Assembly: GCA_964407285.1 (NCBI GenBank)
Contig: CAYOVG010000047.1
Location: 1-26,746 of the forward strand
From: CAYOVG01 sp964407285
GTDB taxonomy: Bacteria; Desulfobacterota; Syntrophobacteria; Syntrophobacterales; Syntrophobacteraceae
Length of the DNA: 26,746 bases
Direction: 5' to 3'
The position numbers and the translations under genes were made by a program. The notes beneath the pieces were generated by a model. The model saw only the letters and a program-made list of their open reading frames with translations. It ran no database searches and was not told the DNA's origin. Shown here piece by piece: positions 1 through 6,126 of the stretch (its first letter is position 1; each line of letters starts with the position of its first letter).

Positions 1-1
1 G

Positions 2-91
2 CCCGTCGCCCGCGCCCTGGACGCCCCGGTCAACCACTTCGTCGCCTGCTTCGGAGGCAGTTTGCAGCGAGGAAAGAAAGGCGATCGATGA
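2..91 (+). CDS. Possible C-terminal tail of a gene cut by the left edge
   Basis: Frame 2 is open from the window edge for 29 codons to a TGA at 89-91. Its residues (PVARALDAPVNHFVACFGG, then a basic tail) look more like real protein than the Arg/Pro/Ser-rich alternatives in frames 1 and 3. There is too little to assign a family. It would lie about 80 bp upstream of the next gene on the same strand. The call rests on composition alone and could be wrong. Confidence 0.3.
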   Translation, partial: PVARALDAPVNHFVACFGGSLQRGKKGDR

Positions 92-172
92 ATCGGTCCG
101 GCGGGGGGGAACGCCGTCCTGCCGTTGAACCGTCTACGTTATGAACCGCGCCTGTTTCGGTTGTGAAGGAGT

Positions 173-589
173 GTGGAGTTGCACGAGAGCCCTCCGCTGG
201 ATTTCGAATCGTGGAAAAGTGAACTGGAATCGGCATGGCGCGAGATTCCAAAGCAGTTTCGAAGTGAGCGCTCCATCGCCGGGACCCTCCAGTGCCGCCT
301 CTATGAACGGCTTCGTTGCATGGGACTGGCCCCGGTGGCGAACTACATGCCCCCGCGCATCGCCGACCGTCCCGTCGATCTCATAGGGGTGAACGCGAGC
401 GGCGAGATCGCCTGCGCCGTCTGCATCGACGTGTTGGTGACCCTGGCGGCGGTGAAGAGCCTCACCAGTTTTGATTCCGCGCATAAGCTCATCATTACGG
501 TCGGGCATCTGGAGAAGAAAGTCCAGGAGAGCCGCTTCTTCCTGAAGCCGGAGGTGGCGCATATCCATTTGAAACCATTTGAGAAGTGA
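173..589 (+). CDS. Conserved-looking hypothetical protein, about 136-138 aa
   Basis: A small, mixed-charge soluble protein with no signal peptide or membrane segment. I do not recognise the family. The N-terminal third is helical-looking (W and E/R rich). The C-terminal half has alternating hydrophobic strands (VDLIGV, EIACAVCIDVLVTL) followed by Lys/Phe/His-rich segments (KKVQESRFFLKPEVAHIHLKPFEK). The longest frame begins with GTG at 173, but the AAGGAG at 166-171 is too close to it. A TTG at 179 has about 7 bp spacing and is a better start, which would give 136 residues. The gene ends at TGA 587-589 and a long non-coding stretch follows. The alpha/beta pattern with acidic residues could suit a nuclease-like or regulatory fold, but that is speculation. 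Confidence 0.65.
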   Translation: MELHESPPLDFESWKSELESAWREIPKQFRSERSIAGTLQCRLYERLRCMGLAPVANYMPPRIADRPVDLIGVNASGEIACAVCIDVLVTLAAVKSLTSFDSAHKLIITVGHLEKKVQESRFFLKPEVAHIHLKPFEK

Positions 590-648
590 TCACAGCGGCT
601 TGGGTACATTGTGCAATTCGTAACAATTTAAAATAATAAGATTTTTCC

Positions 649-677
649 TTGACAGTCATGTTTTGGTGTGACATAAA
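649..677 (+). promoter_or_regulatory. Candidate sigma-70 promoter
   Basis: A perfect TTGACA (649-654) is followed after 17 bp by CATAAA (672-677), a 4 of 6 match to TATAAT, in an AT-rich surrounding. No gene starts downstream within reach. If active, it would transcribe the purine-rich segment at 690-850. Motif match only. Confidence 0.35.
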
Positions 678-1236
678 CAAATACAATGCTTACGTTTGAT
701 GGGACGAAACCCTGGCGAAAGGAGGCGGATACGACAAGTGAGGAAAGGAGGTGGAAGCGCGAGATCCTGTTGATGTCCTCGTAATGGTTGCCTTCGGAGG
801 CTTCCGATGTTGCGGGGTACGGCCCCTCTGACCGGGCGGCCTGAAGCAAACTTAAGGTAACTTACTTGCTGTTTGGTTGTTTTATCGCATTCAATTATCT
901 GCCTGTTGCTGTAGTCATTCGAACGCACTGTTGCTCGTTCCACCTATGCTGATCTGGTTGCTCATTAGTTCTCTCATACGATTGCCGCTTCATTGTCATC
1001 TGTAGTTTGTCATCTTCAGTGTATTGCAAGTTCGATTCGGCATGTGTCCGGCAAAACTTGATGTTGGCCGGCGCCTTTACTCCGCCCCCATGGCGGGAAC
1101 ACGGCCTTCCGTTGCCGGGTCTATCAGAATGGTTGACGTCCGGGGACTGTCGTTGCATCTGTGCCGGATATGGATGCCTTTCTCGAAAATGAACTAATCC
1201 GGGAATACCAGATTTCAGATTTCATAATCTGATGTG

Positions 1237-1253
1237 ACGGCTTTTTTCTTGCT
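1237..1253 (+). promoter_or_regulatory. Candidate sigma-54 (-24/-12) promoter of the MFS transporter
   Basis: The sequence CGGC-N7-TTGCT places GG at 1239-1240 and GC at 1251-1252, exactly 10 bp between them, as RpoN requires. It matches the TGGCAC-N5-TTGCW consensus except at the first base and the AC. The predicted start of transcription, near 1263, lies just upstream of AGGAGG (1281-1286) and the ATG at 1292. If real, expression would need an enhancer-binding protein. No such gene lies in the window. Confidence 0.45.
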
Positions 1254-1291
1254 ATTCTATTGATGAATCTTTGTAGCCTTAGGAGGTAAAA

Positions 1292-2632
1292 ATGGCAGCA
1301 GCAGAGGAGAAAGTTCCAGGAAAAGCGTGGGTAGTCACTTTCGCGGGTACGGCTATCAATCTCTGCTTGGGCATTCTTTACGCCTGGAGTGTTTGGAAGG
1401 CCGCTCTTCTTTACTCGAAGACCGACCCAACGAAAGCCGCCGGAATGGCGATGTCGGGGCTTAACGCGGGATGGACGTACCTGAACGATGCTCAGGCCAC
1501 CTGGGCTTTCGCGATTTGCGGCGTTGTCTTCGCCCTTTTCATGATTCCGGGCGGCCGGATTCAGGATAAATTCGGACCCAAGGTGGGAGCCACGATCGGC
1601 GGCCTTTGCGTGGCGCTGGGCTGCATCATCGCCGGCGCAATGAAAAGCTACACCGGCCTTGTCATCGGCTTCGGAATTCTCGGCGGTATCGGTATGGGTA
1701 TCGGCTACGCCGCGCCCACTCCCGCGGCCGTGAAGTGGTTCGGACCCCACAAGCGTGGTCTCATCGTCGGACTGGTGGTCGGCGGGTACGGAGGAGCGGC
1801 CCTGTACATCGCGCCTCTGGGAGAATATCTCATCAGGACCTACGGTATTTCCGGAAGCTTCTATGCCCTCGGCACCCTTTTCGCCATAGTCGTGTTGATT
1901 GCCGGGCAACTTCTTGATGTGCCTCCTCCGGGATATGTTCCCCCTGGTCCTCCCGCATCGACCACCGCGGCGGCTGCTAAGAAACCGGCCCTCACCACCG
2001 TGGACTGGGCGGCCGGCGATATGGTCAAGACCGTGCAGTTTTATGCGCTCGTCTTCATGTTCATCGGCTCTTCGCAGTCGGGTCTTCTTATCATCGGTAA
2101 TGCCGCCCCAATGCTCAGCACCGCCGCTAAAGGCATAGCCTTCTTCGCGGCCAACGCCTGGTTGCTGGCGTCCTACGGCGGTCTGGTCAACGCTTCGGGC
2201 CGTATTGGAACCGGCTTCTACTCCGATAAGATCGGCAGATCCAATGCCTACCTCCTCAACGGCATCGTTTCCGCTATCTGCCTCTTCCTTATGCCGACCA
2301 TCATGGCGTCGGGAAGCGTGTTCCTGCTCTTCCTCGCGGTGGGTATCGCCTACTGGCAGTACGGCGGCGGTCTTTCGCTCATGCCGGCTTTCACCGCTGA
2401 CTTCTTCGGTCCCAAGAACATGGGCTTCAACTACGGCCTGGTGTTCATCGGCTGGGGTATCGCCTTCTTCGTGCCTCAGGCAGCCGGATACATCAAGGAT
2501 ATAACCGGAAAGCTGGACATGGCGTTCTATCTCTCCGGAGTCGTGCTGTCCGCCGCTATCGTGGTCAGCCTGGTAACCAAGCGCCCCGTTATGGAGGGCG
2601 AGAAAGCCCCGGCGCCGGAACTCGCGAAGTAG
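1292..2632 (+). CDS. OFA-family MFS transporter (oxalate/formate antiporter type)
   Basis: A 446-residue inner-membrane carrier with about 12 hydrophobic segments, the usual length for the oxalate/formate antiporter branch of the major facilitator superfamily. Features seen are an N-terminal helix with GTAINLCLGILYAWSVWK (about 19-36), the MFS loop motif GGRIQDKFG near 87-95, the Gly-rich GGIGMGIGYAAPTPAAVKWF stretch (about 131-150), and a Pro-rich central cytoplasmic loop (about 210-235) between the two six-helix halves. The start is well set by AGGAGG at 1281-1286. The gene stands alone, with its own promoter candidate upstream and a terminator downstream. Family members exchange or take up small mono- and dicarboxylates such as oxalate, formate or lactate. 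The substrate here cannot be told from sequence. Confidence 0.93.
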   Translation: MAAAEEKVPGKAWVVTFAGTAINLCLGILYAWSVWKAALLYSKTDPTKAAGMAMSGLNAGWTYLNDAQATWAFAICGVVFALFMIPGGRIQDKFGPKVGATIGGLCVALGCIIAGAMKSYTGLVIGFGILGGIGMGIGYAAPTPAAVKWFGPHKRGLIVGLVVGGYGGAALYIAPLGEYLIRTYGISGSFYALGTLFAIVVLIAGQLLDVPPPGYVPPGPPASTTAAAAKKPALTTVDWAAGDMVKTVQFYALVFMFIGSSQSGLLIIGNAAPMLSTAAKGIAFFAANAWLLASYGGLVNASGRIGTGFYSDKIGRSNAYLLNGIVSAICLFLMPTIMASGSVFLLFLAVGIAYWQYGGGLSLMPAFTADFFGPKNMGFNYGLVFIGWGIAFFVPQAAGYIKDITGKLDMAFYLSGVVLSAAIVVSLVTKRPVMEGEKAPAPELAK

Positions 2633-2656
2633 CGAACCTTGCTAAGATCCTCTACC

Positions 2657-2678
2657 GGGTGGGGGCATGCCCCCACCC
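2657..2678. repeat. Perfect 22-bp palindrome after the transporter
   Basis: GGGTGGGGGCA is followed directly by its reverse complement TGCCCCCACCC, 24 bp after the transporter stop codon. There is no T-run, so it is not a standard intrinsic terminator. It may act as an RNA-stabilising 3' hairpin or be a dispersed palindrome. Confidence 0.6.
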
Positions 2679-2761
2679 GCCCGAATGCTTCATTTCACCG
2701 TTTCAATTCGGCAGGGCGTCCCGCCCGGCCGTTGTGTGACTGAAAGCATGCGAAATGATAT

Positions 2762-2795
2762 CGGAAGCGGCTTCCAGCCGCTTCCGTTTTTTTTT
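2762..2795 (+). terminator. Strong intrinsic terminator
   Basis: A perfect 10-bp stem (CGGAAGCGGC at 2762-2771 with GCCGCTTCCG at 2777-2786) and a 5-base loop (TTCCA) are followed directly by nine T residues (2787-2795). It lies 130 bp past the transporter stop and probably ends that transcript. Confidence 0.88.
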
Positions 2796-2890
2796 CGGTC
2801 TGAAGAGTTCAGTAAGCGTTACTCCCGTGGGATAACCCTGCGCCATGAGAGAATTCCCCCACGACTCACGGGGGACTCGAACCCGCAACC

Positions 2891-3120
2891 CGATCTACGC
2901 CCACGGCTGACGAGGATGCGAACGCGCAACCCGTAACCCGAAGGCAACCCGAAACACGATCTACGCTCACGGCTGACGAGGATTCGATCGCGCAACCCGT
3001 AACCCGCAACTCGCAACTCGCAACGCGAAAGCAACCCGAAACACGATCTACGCCCACGGCTGACGAGGATTCGAACGCGCAACCCGCAACCCGCAACCCG
3101 TAACCCGCAACTCGCAACTC
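2891..3120. repeat. Three direct repeats of a ~43-46-bp unit with interspersed heptamer-like repeats
   Basis: A unit starting CGATCTACGCYCACGGCTGA and running through CGAGGATKCGAWCGCGCAACCCG occurs at about 2891, 2957 and 3044, with only a few substitutions. The spacers between units are runs of the related 7-mers CGCAACC, CGTAACC and CGCAACT in varying number, so the period differs (66 and 87 bp). The block ends about 30 bp before the ATG of the receiver-kinase gene. Heptamer arrays of this type resemble the short tandemly repeated sequences described in cyanobacteria. A related block lies at 12270-12360, again just before a signalling gene. Confidence 0.85.
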
Positions 3121-3149
3121 GAAAACACCCCGATTACAAGGACTCGAAA

Positions 3150-4493
3150 ATGACCTCCACGAGCGTTTTGTTCTTCAATCTCACTTCCGAGGAGAGCGGC
3201 ATCATCCGCGATCTGCTCTCGCAATTCGAGGTGGACGTGCCGTCCAGGGAGGTATCCCGATTCGAGGATGCCGAGACCTTCCTGCGGGAGGAGATTGCGC
3301 GCATGGTGGTCTTTCGGGTGGATGCCGGCCTGCAAAGACCCGATCAGTTGATTCGCCGCTTCAAACGGGCGCTTCGCATTCCCGCTCCGCTGCTCGTCCT
3401 GATTCCCCGTGAGCTTGCCCGCAAGGTGAAGGAGTATCTCCAGGCCGGCGCCGACGATTACTGGGTGCTGCCGCTGGACTACGAGAGTTTCGCTCCCCGG
3501 CTTTACGTAATGCTGGAATGGGGACAGGCCGTGGGGCGCGCGGGGGTTGTGCACACTCCGGACATGGCCGCCACGCTGCAGGATGGAGGGAAATCCGTAT
3601 GGTCCGGCATCCGGCGCCGGATACGGCGGGCGTTGCGTCCTCTGAGGTCCGGTAGCGGCGCCGCGGAGGCCGTCCATGACCCGACGGCGGCAATAGCCGG
3701 CAAGTGGGAACGCGTACGCCGCCTGGGAATCGGGAGCTTCGGCGAGGTGTGGCTCGTCAGGGAAAAGGATGGGGAGAACCATGCGGTAGCCAAAATCCCG
3801 CTCAGCAAGAAGATGAATACCCGGTTCCTGAGGGAGGCCGCCATACTGAAACGGCTGATAGGGCATCCCAACGCGGTTCAGTTGATCGAAATCGTCAAGG
3901 AGGACGAGAAGGCCATCCTCATCCAGGAATACGTCGAGGGCAGGATGTTGCAGGAACTCCTGGACCATGGCCTGGACAGCGTATCGAAAGAGAAGGCGTT
4001 CCGGGAATTGCTGGACGTGGTGGCCTTTGCGCATCGCAACAGGATAATGCATCGGGACATCAAGCCGGAGAACATCATCATCACACCTTCGGGAGACGTG
4101 AAACTCCTCGACTTCGGCACCGGAAAGGACCTCAGCAGGCGAAGCATCAGCAACACGATCATAGGCTCCCGCCCGTACATGGCTCCCGAGCAGATCATGG
4201 GGGAAAGTCGCCTCGCAGGCGACGTATGGGCCCTGGGCGTCATACTGTACGCCTTCGCGACCGAATGCCTCCCGTTTTACGACGACAACGAAAAACAACT
4301 CATGGACCTCATCCTCGAGGTCAATCCCGAACGCCCGAGGAATTTGGCGCCCGAACTGCCGGAAGCGCTCGAATCGATCATTCTCCGATGCCTGGAAAAG
4401 GACTGGACCAGGCGCTACCGGGACGCAACCGAAGTCCAGGCCGACCTGTTCCGGACCTTTCCCGAGTTCGGAGCGGGAGAGATCATTCCCTGA
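3150..4493 (+). CDS. Hanks-type Ser/Thr protein kinase with N-terminal degenerate receiver domain
   Basis: A 447-residue cytoplasmic protein. Residues 1-125 have the alternating strand/helix pattern of a CheY-like receiver ending in AGADDYWVLPLD, but the invariant Lys of the KP motif is Leu and no clear phosphoacceptor Asp sits after the third strand (VVFRVDAG, about 53-60). A basic linker (about 150-170) follows. Residues 186-440 are a full eukaryotic-type kinase: Gly loop GIGSFGEVW (193-201), ATP lysine in VAKIP (K215), catalytic HRDIKPEN (301-308, D303), DFG (321-323), and MAPEQ (344-348). AAGGA at 3138-3142 sets the start with 7 bp spacing. No membrane segment or PASTA repeats are seen, so it is a soluble kinase. 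It is monocistronic as far as can be seen. The receiver-like part probably senses or docks rather than being phosphorylated. Confidence 0.92.
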   Translation: MTSTSVLFFNLTSEESGIIRDLLSQFEVDVPSREVSRFEDAETFLREEIARMVVFRVDAGLQRPDQLIRRFKRALRIPAPLLVLIPRELARKVKEYLQAGADDYWVLPLDYESFAPRLYVMLEWGQAVGRAGVVHTPDMAATLQDGGKSVWSGIRRRIRRALRPLRSGSGAAEAVHDPTAAIAGKWERVRRLGIGSFGEVWLVREKDGENHAVAKIPLSKKMNTRFLREAAILKRLIGHPNAVQLIEIVKEDEKAILIQEYVEGRMLQELLDHGLDSVSKEKAFRELLDVVAFAHRNRIMHRDIKPENIIITPSGDVKLLDFGTGKDLSRRSISNTIIGSRPYMAPEQIMGESRLAGDVWALGVILYAFATECLPFYDDNEKQLMDLILEVNPERPRNLAPELPEALESIILRCLEKDWTRRYRDATEVQADLFRTFPEFGAGEIIP

Positions 4494-4743
4494 GTCGCGA
4501 GAGTGAAGGCGCGGCTCATCCGCGAACGTTGCAGGCGCACGCAAACGATCTTTTTCACTGAGCATCCGGGCGTGTTCAGGTCTCCGCGAAACCCCTGCCT
4601 GCTTGTCTTCAGGTCTTCTTCACTCGTCTTTTTCCATGCCCGCCCGAAACATCCGCGGATGAAGAAAGCATCCGTATCCGCCCGCCGGTCGCGCCGGAGT
4701 CCCTCCGTGTCCGGCCGCAAGGCGCCGCTCTTGATGCCGCGCT

Positions 4744-5319
4744 CTATTCGGTCCCCCTGCCCCTGGACCAGCGCCGGTCGAAGTAGCCCGCCACGTCGCA
4801 GACCATGATAAGCACATCGAGGTTCTGGTTCTTCGTGTTCTTGACCAATCCCTCGATCACCGCTTTGCACGCAAAACCGGCATTGCGGCAGGCGCGGATC
4901 GCCCCGACGGAATCGAGCGGTATCTCCGCCCAAAGCTTTTCCAGCCCGAACTCGGAAGCAAGTTCCACGAGTTCATTCAGCAGGAGCGTGGCCAGCCCCT
5001 GGTCCTGAAACCGAGGTGAAACCACCATCCGCACTCTCCCGATATGGCGCTTCCACCCGTGGGGCACCCGGTGCAAAGTGGCGTCTCCGATGATCTCATT
5101 TCCCGCCAGCGCCAGCAAAGGCAGGACCCTGCCGTAATTGACCCGTTCGGTCCACTCCTGGATGACCCTTCGGTCCTTGACGTTGTGCCTGATGAACATC
5201 AGCAGGTCGTCCGGAAGGGTCTGGAAGAAGCGATAGAGCGCTTCACCGTCATCGGTTGTCATCGGCCTCAGGGTAATCATCGTTCCGTCTTTGAGTTTTG
5301 CTTGCTTCATTCCGAACAT
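4744..5319 (-). CDS. GNAT-family N-acetyltransferase
   Basis: 191 residues, the normal size for a single GNAT domain, which transfers an acetyl group from acetyl-CoA to an amine. The acetyl-CoA pyrophosphate-binding motif A is seen as VSPRFQDQGLATLLLNEL (about 100-117; Q/R-x-x-G-x-A at 105-110). It is preceded by the central strand RVRMVV and followed by the motif B-like SVGAIRACRNAGF. The N-terminus (LKDGTMITLRPMTTDD) is the usual first strand of the fold. It is the last gene of the helicase-phosphoesterase-acetyltransferase operon, 14 bp after the phosphoesterase. Start ATG at 5319 follows a weak AAGGGA. The substrate is unknown; some relatives in this branch act on proteins. The C-terminal YFDRRWSRGRGTE tail is basic. 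Confidence 0.88.
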   Translation of the reverse strand: MFGMKQAKLKDGTMITLRPMTTDDGEALYRFFQTLPDDLLMFIRHNVKDRRVIQEWTERVNYGRVLPLLALAGNEIIGDATLHRVPHGWKRHIGRVRMVVSPRFQDQGLATLLLNELVELASEFGLEKLWAEIPLDSVGAIRACRNAGFACKAVIEGLVKNTKNQNLDVLIMVCDVAGYFDRRWSRGRGTE

Positions 5320-5333
5320 GGCGATTCCCTTTC

Positions 5334-6083
5334 TTAGATTCCATCCTGTAAACGTTCTGCCAGATAGGCGGGTAGTTTGGCCTCGAGGATCTTCTGCTGG
5401 GCTTTCCGGATATCGTACGGGACTGCTTTGAACTGGACCGTTTCGTTATCGGAGTCGAAGAGGCAGTAGTGAGCCCTGCTGTCCCCCTGGCGCGGTTGAC
5501 CGACACTTCCCGGATTGATGAGGTGAATCATTTCCTGGTCGAGCTGGACTGGAGAGGATGAGAGCGAAAGGGCGGAGACTTTTCCCAACCGGTTAAGGCT
5601 CCAGAGCTTTTGAACGTGGGTGTGGCCGAAAAAACAAACGCGGATGCCGACGTAGCACTTTCGAATGAGGTTAAAGGTTCGTTTAGCCTGAAAAAGATTG
5701 ACGATGTATGCTTCGATGTTTTCCGGAGAGCCGTGGCAAAGGAGGTACCTGTCCCAAAGGACCTCCGTGCGCGGCAGGTTTTGAAGGAAGCGGAAGTGCG
5801 GCGCCTGGAGCTGGTCCATGACGTAGCTCAGCGCCTTGTGGGCGAGCACGTTGAACGATTCCGCCATTTGGGGATTCAGGGCGGCCAGGTCGTGGTTGCC
5901 CAGAATGGATATGATCCCGTTGGATTGGAGTATCCTGACGCATTCCCGCGGATTGGCGTTGTATCCCACCAGGTCCCCGAGGTGGACCACGTATTCGGCC
6001 CCGTCACTATCGAGCGAGCGTAAGACCGCCTCCAGTGCCTCCTGATTTCCATGTATATCCGACATAATACCGATACGCGGCAT
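5334..6083 (-). CDS. Calcineurin-like metallophosphoesterase (YfcE/MJ0936-like)
   Basis: 249 residues with every metal-binding block of the small bacterial phosphodiesterase family: SDIHGN (8-13; D9, H11), GDLVGY (36-41; D37), GNHD (62-65), CHGSPEN (about 116-122; H117) and GHTH (153-156). A NPGSVGQPR signature is also seen, typical of YfcE-type enzymes, which hydrolyse phosphodiesters with two bound metal ions. There is no signal peptide, so it is cytoplasmic. It lies 43 bp downstream of the helicase and 14 bp upstream of the acetyltransferase, all on the minus strand, so the three are probably co-transcribed. The natural substrate is unknown; pairing with a Ski2-like helicase hints at nucleic-acid or nucleotide metabolism. 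Confidence 0.9.
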   Translation of the reverse strand: MPRIGIMSDIHGNQEALEAVLRSLDSDGAEYVVHLGDLVGYNANPRECVRILQSNGIISILGNHDLAALNPQMAESFNVLAHKALSYVMDQLQAPHFRFLQNLPRTEVLWDRYLLCHGSPENIEAYIVNLFQAKRTFNLIRKCYVGIRVCFFGHTHVQKLWSLNRLGKVSALSLSSSPVQLDQEMIHLINPGSVGQPRQGDSRAHYCLFDSDNETVQFKAVPYDIRKAQQKILEAKLPAYLAERLQDGI

Positions 6084-6126
6084 GTGTGTGGCTACTCATC
6101 CGCCTCAGGGGGCGTGCATCCCGGGA

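Larger units (their letters stand above)
590..1291. other. About 700-bp intergenic region with no convincing gene
   Basis: No frame on either strand combines a ribosome binding site, a good start and protein-like composition. The left part (600-690) is AT-rich and carries a sigma-70-like promoter. The middle (700-850) is purine-rich with two Shine-Dalgarno-like runs (AAGGAGG at 719-725, AAAGGAGGTG at 744-753) that have no start codon at the right distance. It also has short GC hairpins (GCCTTCGGAGGC near 790-801; GGGG-TACGG-CCCC near 814-826). The right part (860-1230) is unremarkable and ends in the sigma-54-like promoter of the transporter. A structured leader or small RNA is possible, but I recognise no known riboswitch class. 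Confidence 0.5.

Noticed and set aside
686..784. A 32-codon plus-strand ORF in the long leader
   Set aside because: It has no ribosome site before its ATG, and the frame carries a TAA in the middle of the similar-looking downstream stretch, so chance is likelier than a gene.
690..850. Known riboswitch (c-di-GMP, cobalamin, glycine, ZTP, Moco) in the first long gap
   Set aside because: I compared the core motifs as I remember them and none fits; only generic purine-rich runs and short hairpins are seen.
2657..2678. Palindrome after the transporter as its terminator
   Set aside because: It has no T-run; the hairpin at 2762-2795 with nine T residues is the better terminator.
2891..3120. CRISPR array
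   Set aside because: The repeats differ in spacing, are interspersed with related heptamers rather than unique spacers, and no cas genes are present.
3048..4565. A 505-codon open frame on the minus strand
   Set aside because: It is antisense to the receiver-kinase gene and runs on into the direct repeats; it has no domain signature.
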